DNA from: an uncultured Lachnospiraceae bacterium
Lineage (GTDB): Bacteria > Bacillota > Clostridia > Lachnospirales > Lachnospiraceae
Length of the DNA: 64,000 nucleotides
Reading direction: 5' to 3'
Assembly (NCBI GenBank): GCA_910585205.1
Contig: CAJUCC010000025.1
Location: 3,829 to 67,828 of the forward strand
Shown here: positions 1 through 9,132 of the stretch, in pieces
Position numbering within the stretch: the first letter of the stretch is position 1
Layout: every line of letters begins with the position of its first letter
Translations under genes and position numbers: made by a program
The notes under the pieces: model-generated
The model's database searches: none
The model's input: only the letters and a program-made list of their open reading frames with translations
Told to the model about the DNA's origin: nothing

Positions 1-2
1 TC

Positions 3-806
3 TATACTGCAGGTGAAACGGCAAAACAGACCTTCTTTTATCCACTCTGCGTCGGACATTATTACTGTACCGACCAGTATCTCGTACAGAGAAACAATTA
101 CAACAGCTTTCTCCTGATCTATGTAAAAAAGGGAGAAGGTTTTCTGGAAGTGAATCAAAAGAAATACACCTTTCATGCCGAAGATGTCATTCTCGTGGAC
201 TGTTACAAACCGCATATTTACGGAACGACGAAAGACAGTGAAATCCTGTGGTTTCATTTCGACGGCTCCAGCAGCAGAGAATATGTCTATATGATTATGA
301 ATAACACGGGTCCTGTCTGTTCCGTACGGGATTTGATTACATTTGAAAAAGATCTCAATCGTATTCTCCTGATGATTAGCAATGAATCAACGGTCAACGA
401 TGCTCTCTGTTCTTATTACATTGTAAAAATCTTAACGGACATACTCCTGTGCAGCACCAAATTGCAGAAAGAAGAACATACTCACTCCATTATTGAAGAC
501 ATTATTTCCTTTATTAATAACAATACTTCCTCCAAGCTTTCCCTGGAAGATCTGGCCTGCCGTGCCGGTTTAAGTCCTTTTTATTTCACGCGGCTTTTTA
601 AAAAAGAGACCGGCTATACCCCGCACGAATATATCATTGTAAGCCGTATTAATATCGCAAAGTTTTATTTAAAAAGTTCCACTTATTCCATTAAGGAGAT
701 TTGCTTTAACAGCGGATTCTCCTCTGAAAGCAGTTTTTGTTCCACCTTCCGCAGAGTCTGCAATATGACGCCGAGTGAATACCGGGAAAACAACAATATA
801 TCGTAG
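3..806 (+). CDS. AraC-family transcriptional regulator, 5' end outside the window
   Basis: The reading frame is open from position 3, so the true start lies upstream and only the last 267 residues are seen. The visible N-terminal part resembles the cupin-like sensing domain of AraC regulators (GEGFLEVN, then a YTFHAEDVIL strand). The C-terminal 100 residues are a typical double helix-turn-helix: SLEDLACRAGLSPFYFTRLFKKETG, then SIKEICFNSGFSSESSFCSTFRR and the closing MTPSEYR. It converges on the ABC sugar importer and shares a bidirectional terminator with it. A role as activator of that importer is a reasonable inference from position, but the effector cannot be read from the sequence. Confidence 0.9.
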   Translation, partial: YTAGETAKQTFFYPLCVGHYYCTDQYLVQRNNYNSFLLIYVKKGEGFLEVNQKKYTFHAEDVILVDCYKPHIYGTTKDSEILWFHFDGSSSREYVYMIMNNTGPVCSVRDLITFEKDLNRILLMISNESTVNDALCSYYIVKILTDILLCSTKLQKEEHTHSIIEDIISFINNNTSSKLSLEDLACRAGLSPFYFTRLFKKETGYTPHEYIIVSRINIAKFYLKSSTYSIKEICFNSGFSSESSFCSTFRRVCNMTPSEYRENNNIS

Positions 807-825
807 TGTTTATTTCCGTATACGA

Positions 826-854
826 AAAAGACTCTCCGCGTAAGAGAGTCTTTT
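826..854. terminator. Bidirectional rho-independent terminator
   Basis: An 11-bp perfect stem (AAAAGACTCTC at 826-836 with GAGAGTCTTTT at 844-854) with a 7-nt loop. The stem ends give a T-run on each strand. It sits between the convergent AraC-type gene and the sugar-binding protein gene and can serve both. Confidence 0.85.
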
Positions 855-870
855 CCGCAACTTTAAAACT

Positions 871-1950
871 TTACTCTGCTGCTTTTCCCATAACCTCTTT
901 GTAATTTTCAGGGGTACATACGGTTGCAGGAACCGCTGTTTCTTTCTCCATTTCCTTACCCTCTGTAATATAGTCATATAATATCTGGATGGCGGTGGAG
1001 CCGATCGAATCTGCGGAGAAGTAACAGGACGCCTTCATGCACACGTCTTTTCCGGCATTCCATTCATCCTTGGCCAGATATGCGCCCAGACCGATGACAC
1101 AGGAATCCTTGTCCAGACCTGCTGTTTCCAGCGCTCTGACAGCGCCCATCGCGGACTCTTCATTGGCAGACATAACAAGCCATTTTTTAATCTGCGGATT
1201 TGCCGTGAAAACGGCCGTCGCTGCCTGATTGCCTTTGTCGGTTGTACCGTCATTGTCGCCGTAGAAAACTCTGCTCTCGTCAAAACCTGTCAGCTCGAAA
1301 AACTTATCTTTTTCCCCTTCCGTTCTTGGTACACAGCTCGATACCGTATCCATTGTCAGGAATAATACGCCGCATTCCTCGTCTTCAACCAGATTGTTGT
1401 CTATGGCATACTGTGCCATCCATTCTCCATTGGCAGCGCCGATATTATAACCATCAATACCAACCCACGGCGCGATTTTTTCACCGTTTACTTCAAGTGC
1501 ATCGTCAACCGCCACAACCGGAATATTGGCTTCCGCGCATTTATCCACAACAGCCTGGCTCATTGTCTGATCCGGCACACAGATAATAACGCCCGACGCT
1601 TTTTCCGAAATTGCCGTATCGATAAATTTCAGACATGTCTCAGGGTTCATCTGTGCATCACAGTATACCAGCTCACCGCCAAGTTCTTCTGTTTTCGCTT
1701 TCGCCGCATCACCTTCATCGATAAACCATGTCTGATCTCCGGCCTTATAGATGGCATAAATTTTGCCGAATTCCCCGCCTCCGGCTGCCGGCGCGGCTGT
1801 CTCCGCATCTGCTGCCTCCGCCGGCTGCGCTTCCGTCGTCTCCGGCGCAGGTGTATCCACTGCGGGCGCCGTTGTCTCTGCCGCCTGTCCGCAGGCAGTC
1901 AGTCCCAGTGTCATTGCGACAATCAAAATAGCTGCTATTTTCTTTTTCAT
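871..1950 (-). CDS. Sugar ABC transporter substrate-binding lipoprotein (AraF-like)
   Basis: 359 residues. There is a lipoprotein signal peptide with lipobox LTAC and lipidated Cys20, then an Ala/Pro/Glu/Thr-rich linker to about residue 60, then a periplasmic-binding-protein fold of the ribose/arabinose family. Segments such as GVIICVPDQTMSQAVVDKC, VVAVDDALEVNG and WLVMSANEESAMGAVRALE line up by eye with E. coli AraF, so L-arabinose or another monosaccharide is the likely ligand. The strong SD (AAAGGAGG) fixes the ATG at 1950. It is the third gene of the importer operon, an unusual position because binding-protein genes usually come first. The 77-bp gap to the permease holds a hairpin that may let it be expressed differently. 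Confidence 0.88.
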   Translation of the reverse strand: MKKKIAAILIVAMTLGLTACGQAAETTAPAVDTPAPETTEAQPAEAADAETAAPAAGGGEFGKIYAIYKAGDQTWFIDEGDAAKAKTEELGGELVYCDAQMNPETCLKFIDTAISEKASGVIICVPDQTMSQAVVDKCAEANIPVVAVDDALEVNGEKIAPWVGIDGYNIGAANGEWMAQYAIDNNLVEDEECGVLFLTMDTVSSCVPRTEGEKDKFFELTGFDESRVFYGDNDGTTDKGNQAATAVFTANPQIKKWLVMSANEESAMGAVRALETAGLDKDSCVIGLGAYLAKDEWNAGKDVCMKASCYFSADSIGSTAIQILYDYITEGKEMEKETAVPATVCTPENYKEVMGKAAE

Positions 1951-1994
1951 ACTGTTTCCTCCTTTTTGGAAATAATCTGTTGATTTGTATATAG

Positions 1995-2012
1995 AACGAT
2001 GGAAACATCGTT
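1995..2012. other. Intergenic hairpin with GAAA-type tetraloop between permease and binding-protein genes
   Basis: Perfect 7-bp stem AACGATG/CATCGTT closing a 4-nt loop. There is no T-run on the minus strand, so it is not a full terminator. It may be a processing or stability element setting the level of the binding-protein mRNA. Confidence 0.45.
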
Positions 2013-2027
2013 TTATATCCGCTCTGT

Positions 2028-3035
2028 TTATAAATTTTTCATGCTGTCAGCCAGCAGTTTCTTCTCCCGGTTCGTCTTTCTGACATAATCAATCGTAAGC
2101 GCCGCCAGCAGCAAAAGCCCTCTTGCCACATACTGCCAGAATGTGGGAACCTGTACCATCGTCAGGCCGGTATTAAACGCCTGTATCAGAATCACGCCCA
2201 AAAATGTCCCGAACATATTGCCGATACCACCGTTGAAGCTGACACCACCCAGAATAACGGCCGTTATAGCATCGAATTCCAGATTGACACAGGCTGCAGG
2301 CTGGCCGGAATTCATGCGGGCAGCCAAAATAGTGCCACCGACCGCACACAGGGAGGAAATAATCAGATACGATGTATATATGATTTTATTGGGTTTTAAT
2401 CCCGCCAGCCTTGCCGCATTGATATTACCGCCGATTGCATAAATGCTTCTTCCGAAACGTGTCCTGGACAAAATAAATCCGAATACCAGAAATGCAGCAA
2501 TAAGCAAAATCACCGTGATCGGAATTCCGTTGCTGCCGCCGATACGGGCTTTTCCCAGATTGATAAAGGTTTCATTTGTTACGGAAATCGGCTTGCCGTC
2601 ACAGATAATATAGGCAAGTCCCCGGAAGATCGCCTGTGTGACAAGCGTGGCGATAAACGGCTGCAGCTTGATATTGGCAATCATCCATGCGTTAAAGACG
2701 CCGGCTGCCGCCGCTACCAGTATTGTGATAATCAATGAAACTCCAAAATTCAGTCCCCACATAGATGTGAGCAGCGCCGCCAGTACGCCGGAAAAAGCCG
2801 CTACCGAACCCGGAGACAGATCATTCAGTCCGGCGATAATCAGATACGTCTCGCCGATTGCCACCAGACCGACCAGGCTGGCTGCCACAAAGACATTGAC
2901 CAGATTCGTATAACTGAAATAGTTTTTATTGAGACACGTGAAAACACCGATGACGAGAACGAGCGCACAGAGAAGTACGATCATACTTCCGTCTATTTTA
3001 AATCCCTTTTTTGCATGTGTATTATTCCGCTCCAT
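2028..3035 (-). CDS. Sugar ABC transporter permease (AraH/RbsC type)
   Basis: 335 residues with about eight to ten hydrophobic segments and the family signature around GLNDLSPGSVAAFSGVLAALL, AWMIANIKLQPFIATLVTQAIFRGLAYI and ITAVILGGVSFNGGIGNMFGTFLG. These identify the BPD_transp_2 monosaccharide permeases (AraH, RbsC, MglC, XylH). Its start overlaps the end of the ATPase gene by 14 nt, indicating translational coupling. The SD (AGGAGGG) sits 7 nt before ATG. It forms the membrane channel of the importer encoded by the three genes. Confidence 0.9.
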   Translation of the reverse strand: MERNNTHAKKGFKIDGSMIVLLCALVLVIGVFTCLNKNYFSYTNLVNVFVAASLVGLVAIGETYLIIAGLNDLSPGSVAAFSGVLAALLTSMWGLNFGVSLIITILVAAAAGVFNAWMIANIKLQPFIATLVTQAIFRGLAYIICDGKPISVTNETFINLGKARIGGSNGIPITVILLIAAFLVFGFILSRTRFGRSIYAIGGNINAARLAGLKPNKIIYTSYLIISSLCAVGGTILAARMNSGQPAACVNLEFDAITAVILGGVSFNGGIGNMFGTFLGVILIQAFNTGLTMVQVPTFWQYVARGLLLLAALTIDYVRKTNREKKLLADSMKNL

Positions 3036-4539
3036 CTTGATTCCCTCCTATCATGGCAAGGCTGAGCAATACTTCTTCATTTGCTTCTTCCCTTTTGATC
3101 TCTCCCGCGATCTCTCTCCCTTTCATAACGATAATTCTGTCGGAGAGGCCGATCACTTCCGGCAATTCGGAAGAAATCAGAATCACGCCCAATCCCTGTT
3201 TTGCAAATTCACAAATCATCTGATAAAATTCTGACTTTGCTCCGATGTCGATTCCTTTCGTCGGTTCGTCCAGTATGACAACTTTCGGATTTGTCCCCAT
3301 CCATCTGGCCACAATGGCTTTCTGCTGATTTCCGCCCGACAGTTCCACGATTTTCTTTTCCGCATTTGGCGTTTTAATCCTGAAATCGGCAATCCCTCTC
3401 TGCTGCATCTCTCTTTCTTTCACTCTGTTCATAATACCCAGTGCGGAAGAATTCCTGTGCAATGAACCGATTGTGATATTTTCCCCCACACCCAAATTTG
3501 CCAGAATTCCCTGCGTTTTTCTGTCTTCCGGCACCATGACAATACCGTTTTTCTCCGCATCGCCGGGATCCCGGTTTACAATCTTTTTATTTTCGAGGAA
3601 GATTTCTCCTGACAGTACTTTGTCGGCCCCGATAATTCCCCGCATAATCTCTGTCCGTCCCGCTCCCACCAGACCGGAAAATCCCAGCACTTCTCCTTTT
3701 CGCAGTGTAAAACTGATTTCTTTTGTATATTCCGTGCGCAGATTCTTTACTTCGAGAAGAACATCACCGATGTGTTGATTTCGTTCCAGATTATTATATA
3801 CATCTCCCAGATTTCGTCCGACCATCTTATGAATCAATTCTTCTTCCGATATTTCATGTACGCCGTATGTTCCCATATAGGTACCGTCTTTGAAGATTGC
3901 GATTTTATCCGTAATTGTCTGAATCTCTTTCATCCGGTGCGATACATAAATAATCATCTTACCTTCGTCTTTCAGTTTTCGGATAATCTTAAAAAGACTG
4001 TCAATCTCCGAATCCGAAAGCGAAGCGGTAGGTTCGTCAAAAGCGATCAGCTTCAGATTTTCTCTACTGTACGCTTTCATAATCTCCACCATCTGCTGAT
4101 ACGCAATGCTCAAATCCTTTACCATATCACCCGGCTTCATATCCAGACCAAAATCGTCGATAATCTCCTGCGTCCTGCGATATGCTTCCTTCATGTCAAT
4201 CTGTTTCAAAATACCTTTGACCGGCAGCCTGCCGAGGAAAATGTTTTCCGCCACCGACAAATCCATTAATATCTGTCGTTCCTGATAGATTACGCTGATT
4301 CCCGCTTCAATCGCTTCACTCGGGTTATTAAAATGCCGTTCTTTTCCGTCGATCAGATATTTTCCTTCTGTCGGCTGATAATCTCCGTTTAATATTTTCA
4401 ATAACGTAGATTTTCCGGCTCCGTTCTCTCCCATAAAAGCAAGCACTTCTCCGCTTTTCACCTGAAAGCAGATATTTTCCAGCGCTTTTACGCCGGGAAA
4501 ATATTTTGTAATATTACAAAATTCGACACTGCTTTTCAA
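3022..4539 (-). CDS. Sugar ABC transporter double ATP-binding protein (AraG/MglA type)
   Basis: About 505 residues with two nucleotide-binding domains. The first has Walker A GENGAGKST, a divergent signature LSIAYQQ and Walker B LIAFDEPTASLS. The second has a degenerate Walker A (GLVGAGRTE), signature LSGGNQQK and Walker B VVILDEPTKGID. This asymmetry is usual for the family. An in-frame ATG at 4560 exists, but codons 3-5 of that reading form the SD AAGGAGG (4554-4548). That SD is spaced 8 nt from TTG at 4539, so TTG is taken as the start. It energises the importer with the permease downstream, which it overlaps by 14 nt. Confidence 0.92.
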   Translation of the reverse strand: MKSSVEFCNITKYFPGVKALENICFQVKSGEVLAFMGENGAGKSTLLKILNGDYQPTEGKYLIDGKERHFNNPSEAIEAGISVIYQERQILMDLSVAENIFLGRLPVKGILKQIDMKEAYRRTQEIIDDFGLDMKPGDMVKDLSIAYQQMVEIMKAYSRENLKLIAFDEPTASLSDSEIDSLFKIIRKLKDEGKMIIYVSHRMKEIQTITDKIAIFKDGTYMGTYGVHEISEEELIHKMVGRNLGDVYNNLERNQHIGDVLLEVKNLRTEYTKEISFTLRKGEVLGFSGLVGAGRTEIMRGIIGADKVLSGEIFLENKKIVNRDPGDAEKNGIVMVPEDRKTQGILANLGVGENITIGSLHRNSSALGIMNRVKEREMQQRGIADFRIKTPNAEKKIVELSGGNQQKAIVARWMGTNPKVVILDEPTKGIDIGAKSEFYQMICEFAKQGLGVILISSELPEVIGLSDRIIVMKGREIAGEIKREEANEEVLLSLAMIGGNQDGAE

Positions 4540-4580
4540 ACGATACACCTCCTTCTGCATTTTCCCCCTGTGTTGCTTTT

Positions 4581-4609
4581 ATTATATCTGTATCACACCG
4601 TCATCGCAT
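4581..4609 (-). promoter_or_regulatory. Possible promoter of the sugar importer operon
   Basis: Minus-strand TATAAT (4586-4581), about 40 nt upstream of the chosen TTG start. The -35 region is weak (about three of six matches), as expected for an activator-dependent promoter. The neighbouring AraC-type regulator is the obvious candidate activator. Confidence 0.35.
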
Positions 4610-4760
4610 TCCTATAAATTGCTGATTCATTTTAAAATCTTGCTCTTATTATTATTTTTTCTTGCATTTTTATCAGGGATAAGGTAAATTTGAAAGAAAA
4701 AAAGAGAACTGAAAAACTGAGAAATTTGTAAATGAAAGCATGAAAAAAGGAGCATTTTTT

Positions 4761-5774
4761 TTGGAAAATAAAGGAAATATGCACAATTTCACAAAAACTG
4801 AAAATGAAATCATACTTTGGAATTCCGATATAAAAATTCATCTTGCTCCTTACGGAGCCGGTGTCCGTAAAATATATATCAAAAATCGAAACTCAATATT
4901 TAAAAATATTGCTTTGGCATTGTCTCATGAAAACGACTATTTGCACTGCCCGCTCTATGCCGGCGCAACATTGGCTCCCACTTCCGGGAGAATCGCAGAA
5001 GGTATTTTGACACTTGAAAATCAGACATTTCATTTGGATAAAAATGAAAATAACCAAAATCATCTGCATGGCGGTACACACAATCTCTCGTTCCGGCAAT
5101 GGGATATTGTCCGCAAAACAGATACCGATGTACTGTTCACCTGCTTTGCAGCAGACGGGGTGGACGGTTATCCCGGAAACCGCAGGTTTTCTGTGGAATA
5201 TATTCTTGACGGCCAGCGTCTGGAAATGCATCTCTACGCCGAGTCGGACCGCGAAACTTACTTGAATCTGTCGAACCATACCTATTTTAATCTGAATGCA
5301 TTTGACCGCAGCGGCCTGGAACAATATCTGCAGATTCGCGCTGACCATTGTATTGTCAATGATGAACACCATATTCCGCAGAATACTATACCGGTCGTCC
5401 ATACAGAATTTGATTTTCGGAAAGAGACAAAACTGGCCGAGCGATTTAACGAATGCGATACCAGTCTACAGTTCCGATATGCAAAGGGATTGAATCACTA
5501 TTTTCTATTGTCAAAACACAGTCCACGGATTCCCGCCTGTTCTCTGTCCTCGGCCGATCAGTCCGTGCGGATGGATCTGTATACGGATGCCCCTGCTCTT
5601 GTCGTCTATACAGGGGGATTTATCGATCATTCTTTTACAATGGCCGAAGATGAGAAACGCACCTATCCCGGATGTGCGCTGGCGATCGAACCTTCGTTCG
5701 AACCGTTTCATCATGTCTGTCCACATGTTATGAAAACATTTTCCCGCCGGATTACCTGTCACTTTCATATATAA
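4761..5774 (+). CDS. Aldose 1-epimerase (mutarotase) family protein
   Basis: About 337 residues. GalM-family motifs are present in order: GATLAPTSGRIAEG, the substrate-binding NHLHGG, the catalytic-His region SNHTYFNLN, and the C-terminal AIEPSFEPFHH holding the general-base Glu. The enzyme interconverts alpha and beta anomers of free sugars in the cytoplasm. An upstream in-frame ATG at 4740 exists, but the SD AAAAAAGGAG (4743-4752) lies 8 nt before TTG 4761, so TTG is preferred. It is divergent from the sugar importer, which fits a role in handling the imported sugar. Confidence 0.88.
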   Translation: MENKGNMHNFTKTENEIILWNSDIKIHLAPYGAGVRKIYIKNRNSIFKNIALALSHENDYLHCPLYAGATLAPTSGRIAEGILTLENQTFHLDKNENNQNHLHGGTHNLSFRQWDIVRKTDTDVLFTCFAADGVDGYPGNRRFSVEYILDGQRLEMHLYAESDRETYLNLSNHTYFNLNAFDRSGLEQYLQIRADHCIVNDEHHIPQNTIPVVHTEFDFRKETKLAERFNECDTSLQFRYAKGLNHYFLLSKHSPRIPACSLSSADQSVRMDLYTDAPALVVYTGGFIDHSFTMAEDEKRTYPGCALAIEPSFEPFHHVCPHVMKTFSRRITCHFHI

Positions 5775-5801
5775 AAAAAGTCCGTTGGTACGGACTTTTT
5801 T
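5774..5801. terminator. Bidirectional rho-independent terminator
   Basis: A 12-bp perfect stem AAAAAAGTCCGT (5774-5785) / ACGGACTTTTTT (5790-5801) with loop TGGT. T-runs occur on both strands. It separates the convergent epimerase and DUF3881 genes. Confidence 0.9.
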
Positions 5802-5827
5802 ATTGGACTGCAAAATCGTGTTTTCAG

Positions 5828-6718
5828 TTATTCTTCCGGGAAATTGATATATCCCTGCATCCAGACAACGCCTTTGAATCTTCTGCCTGCCTCGGGTTCT
5901 CCGAGTAAATCTTCACTGTTAATACACAGATCAAAAATCAGCTCATTGCAGTTGATTGTCATATGATAGACTTCTTCTTCTGTCAGAGGGTTTTGCAGTT
6001 TCCGGCATTCCATAATTTCTCCCAGAACCGAATACTGGTCGCATTCCACACCATACGGCATAAAATACGTATCAACGATACTGAATACATCTTCTTTCTG
6101 TATCTTTTTGGAAATGGCGGTGTACGTGTCCATATCTTCCAGTGTCAGATTTTCAATCGCTTCTTCGTCACCACGCCGCGCCGCCGCAATCAAATGATTT
6201 CTGTTTTTGGAAACCTGTCTGACTTTCTTTTTTTCTTTTTCATTTTTTATAATCGGCATAATCACCATGCCCTGACAGGAAAGCGCAGAAAGACTCAATG
6301 TCGTTCCTCTGATCGGAAGCTTTTTCTTCTCTTTATATTTTAAATATGAAACCACATTCTGAAAATAGAAGATCAAAGACACCCCTACCCGCAAATCGTC
6401 ACAAATGCCAGCATAAGATTCTTTTTCCGCATGCCGTTCGATCGAAACATCTTCTTCGGAACTGATATAATTTCCCCGCAGATAAGGAAAATAATAATCA
6501 TAAATATAATTGTTATTTTCATCAAACTCCCCACGGACTACAATTCCCATTCCGTCACAAAATTCTCTGCAGCATTCCACGAAAATAAAATCTCCCTGCT
6601 CCGGTAGCGCAATATATTCCCTTTCCTTTGCGCTGCGAATGCATTCCGTAATCAGAAGCTGTAATTGTTTTCTGTTTTTAATTTCGCCGAATCCTATGGC
6701 ACGCAAATATTTATGCAT
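5828..6718 (-). CDS. DUF3881 family protein, function unknown
   Basis: About 296 residues. The opening MHKYLRAIGFGEIKNRKQLQLL and the repeated aromatic/acidic texture match my memory of the DUF3881 family, which is largely confined to Lachnospiraceae. No signal peptide, membrane segment or catalytic motif is visible. A GTG at 6727 is in frame, but it is part of the SD GAGGTG, which lies 6 nt before ATG 6718, so the ATG is used. It follows serS on the same strand with a 36-nt gap and is probably cotranscribed with it. No function can be assigned. Confidence 0.8.
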   Translation of the reverse strand: MHKYLRAIGFGEIKNRKQLQLLITECIRSAKEREYIALPEQGDFIFVECCREFCDGMGIVVRGEFDENNNYIYDYYFPYLRGNYISSEEDVSIERHAEKESYAGICDDLRVGVSLIFYFQNVVSYLKYKEKKKLPIRGTTLSLSALSCQGMVIMPIIKNEKEKKKVRQVSKNRNHLIAAARRGDEEAIENLTLEDMDTYTAISKKIQKEDVFSIVDTYFMPYGVECDQYSVLGEIMECRKLQNPLTEEEVYHMTINCNELIFDLCINSEDLLGEPEAGRRFKGVVWMQGYINFPEE

Positions 6719-6754
6719 GGAATTCACCTCATTTCCATTTTGATTGAACCCACG

Positions 6755-8032
6755 TTACCGAATCTCACTCTGACCGCCCATATATGGCTGCAGCACTTTC
6801 GGTATCCGAACGGATCCGTCAGCCTGCAGATTATTTTCCAGAAACGCAATCAACATTCTGGGCGGCGCAACCACTGTATTGTTTAATGTATGCGCAAAGT
6901 ATTTTCCGTTTTCTCCGTTGACACGGATTTTTAATCTTCTGGCCTGCGCATCACCCAGATTGGAACAGCTTCCCACCTCAAAATACTTTTTCTGACGCGG
7001 AGACCATGCTTCCACATCAAACGATTTCACTTTCAGATCTGCCAGATCACCGGAACAGCATTCCAGTGTTCTGACAGGAATATCCAGGGAACGGAACAAA
7101 TCCACTGTGTTCTGCCAGAGTTTTTCAAACCACATCGGGGAATCTTCCGGTCTGCATACCACGATCATCTCCTGCTTTTCAAACTGGTGGATACGGTATA
7201 CGCCCCGTTCTTCCAATCCATGCGCTCCCTTTTCTTTTCGGAAACACGGTGAATAGCTTGTCAGCGTTTGCGGGAGCTGTTCTTCCGGTATGATCGTATC
7301 GATAAATTTTCCGATCATGGAATGTTCGCTTGTACCAATTAAGTATAAATCTTCTCCTTCGATTTTATACATCATGGCATCCATTTCCGCAAAGCTCATA
7401 ACACCTGTCACAACGTTACTGCGGATCATAAAAGGCGGCACGCAATAGGTAAATCCTCTGCCGATCATAAAATCTCTCGCATAAGCAATCACGGCGGAAT
7501 GCAGGCGTGCAATATCGCCCATCAGATAATAAAATCCGTTGCCCGCGACCTTTCTGGCGCTGTCGAGATCAATACCGCAAAACCGGTCCATAATTTCCGT
7601 ATGATAGGGAATCTCAAAATCCGGTACGACCGGCTCCCCGTATTTTGTCACTTCCACATTTTCTGTATCGTCCCGTCCAATCGGAACACTGGGATCAATG
7701 ATATTGGGAATGACCATCATTATCTTTGTAATTTTTTCATCCAGTTCCCGCTCTTTTTCTTCCAACTGCGCGAGACGCTGTGCTCCTGCAGCCACCTCGG
7801 CTTTTTTCTCCTGCGCTTCTTCTTTCTTTCCCTGCGCCATCAGTTTTCCGATTTCTTTGGAAATCTTATTTCTGCCCGCCCGCAGATCATCTGCTTCCTG
7901 TTGTGTCTTTCTCTTTTCTCCGTCCAGCGCAATGACTTCATCCACAAGTCCCAGTTTTTCATCCTGAAACTTCTTTTTGATATTTTCCTTTACTGTTTCC
8001 GGATTCTCACGCAAAAATTTCATGTCTATCAT
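6755..8032 (-). CDS. serS: Seryl-tRNA synthetase
   Basis: 425 residues, full length for the family. It charges tRNA-Ser with serine in the cytoplasm. The N-terminal MIDMKFLRENPE and the long antiparallel coiled-coil arm (residues about 30-100) that grips the tRNA variable arm are clear. Class II motif 2 lies around SPCFRKEKGAHGLEERGVYRIHQFEKQE and motif 3 in MLIAFLENN. No T-box leader is recognisable upstream: the gene follows the HD-GYP gene with a 31-nt gap and appears to be read from the same transcript. Confidence 0.97.
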   Translation of the reverse strand: MIDMKFLRENPETVKENIKKKFQDEKLGLVDEVIALDGEKRKTQQEADDLRAGRNKISKEIGKLMAQGKKEEAQEKKAEVAAGAQRLAQLEEKERELDEKITKIMMVIPNIIDPSVPIGRDDTENVEVTKYGEPVVPDFEIPYHTEIMDRFCGIDLDSARKVAGNGFYYLMGDIARLHSAVIAYARDFMIGRGFTYCVPPFMIRSNVVTGVMSFAEMDAMMYKIEGEDLYLIGTSEHSMIGKFIDTIIPEEQLPQTLTSYSPCFRKEKGAHGLEERGVYRIHQFEKQEMIVVCRPEDSPMWFEKLWQNTVDLFRSLDIPVRTLECCSGDLADLKVKSFDVEAWSPRQKKYFEVGSCSNLGDAQARRLKIRVNGENGKYFAHTLNNTVVAPPRMLIAFLENNLQADGSVRIPKVLQPYMGGQSEIR

Positions 8033-8063
8033 AGATTATGATTTCTCCTCTCTCCGCCGTCAT

Positions 8064-9119
8064 TCAATCGATCGCATCCTGGATAAAAACAGACTTCTCC
8101 TTGAGCAGATCCAGATCGCTGCTGCTATAAACACGCATTCCATCATCATGAATAATACGTATGACCGGTCTGTCTGGAAAGTTATTGTTCTGCTTGACTA
8201 CCACACCGATCTCGCCTGTATTGGTCAGAACATAACTGCCAACCGGATATGCCGCTATGGTCTTTAAAAACTCGTCTACTATTGTACCATCAAACTTCGT
8301 ATTTTTAAAGGATTTTATATACTCAATCGCTTCATAAACTTTTTTTCGTTCACATCCGATCCCGCAGATCATCTCGTCAAATGTATCACAGATACACATC
8401 ATACAGACTTCTTTGGACATTCTCTTTTTGTGAAACGGAAAACCACTGCCGTCCAGTCTCTCGTGATGTGACAATATAATATTTTTGCTGACAGGATCCA
8501 GCCATGTTTCTTTTTCAATGGAACTGTAGCCGTATACAGGATGCTTTTTATATTCCTGCTGTTTGCTTCCGGACAATCTGTTAATATTAATATTATTGTA
8601 ATCGACTGCAATAAACCGCAGCCCCATATCATGTAACAGGCATCCCACTCCAACCGCATGTATTGTTTCATTGCTCAGATTGAGACGAATCCCCAGTATA
8701 ATGGATAATACACAACAGTTCAGAGAGTGCTCATATAAATCCGTATTTCGTTCCTTGATTTCCAGCAGTTTATCCGTGATACTGTCTTCCTGTAAAATAT
8801 TGTCAATAATAAATGTCGCCGTATCGTTTAGTTTAATTAAATCCGTATTTTTTTGATAAATATGTCGTTCCAGGATATTTTTCACCTGCGTTTTACATCG
8901 CAGGCCAATTTCAATATTTTTATCTTCCGTTTCCTGATTGTTTGACTTGATATTTTCTTCCTGTATATATACCTCCGTAACGCCCAACTCTTTCAGGTTT
9001 TCTATATATTCTTTCTTCAGAATCGTGCCTTCTGTCAAAAGGATCTGATATTTTGAAACAATAATAGAATTTCCTAAAACTTCTCCTCCTCTGATGTCGT
9101 CGATATTAAATTTCTTCAT
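8064..9119 (-). CDS. HD-GYP domain protein, probable cyclic-di-nucleotide phosphodiesterase
   Basis: About 351 residues. An N-terminal region of about 120 residues (IRGGEVLGNSIIVSKYQILLTEGTIL) resembles the N-terminal part of other clostridial HD-GYP proteins. The HD-GYP domain follows, with HSLN, HDMG near residue 162, HPVYGYS, and HHERLDGSGFP near residue 217. The GYP triad is therefore GFP. These residues bind the metal centre that cleaves c-di-GMP or related dinucleotides. An upstream in-frame extension to 9242 overlaps the DUF4446 gene and lacks support; the SD AAGGTG precedes ATG 9119. Linking it to the motility and pilus genes in this window would be inference only. Confidence 0.85.
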   Translation of the reverse strand: MKKFNIDDIRGGEVLGNSIIVSKYQILLTEGTILKKEYIENLKELGVTEVYIQEENIKSNNQETEDKNIEIGLRCKTQVKNILERHIYQKNTDLIKLNDTATFIIDNILQEDSITDKLLEIKERNTDLYEHSLNCCVLSIILGIRLNLSNETIHAVGVGCLLHDMGLRFIAVDYNNININRLSGSKQQEYKKHPVYGYSSIEKETWLDPVSKNIILSHHERLDGSGFPFHKKRMSKEVCMMCICDTFDEMICGIGCERKKVYEAIEYIKSFKNTKFDGTIVDEFLKTIAAYPVGSYVLTNTGEIGVVVKQNNNFPDRPVIRIIHDDGMRVYSSSDLDLLKEKSVFIQDAID

Positions 9120-9132
9120 GAGGGTATCACCT

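Noticed and set aside
8033..8063. Possible T-box leader before serS
   Set aside because: The gap to the upstream gene is only 31 nt; no T-box sequence or specifier stem can fit. The same holds for tyrS (12-nt gap).
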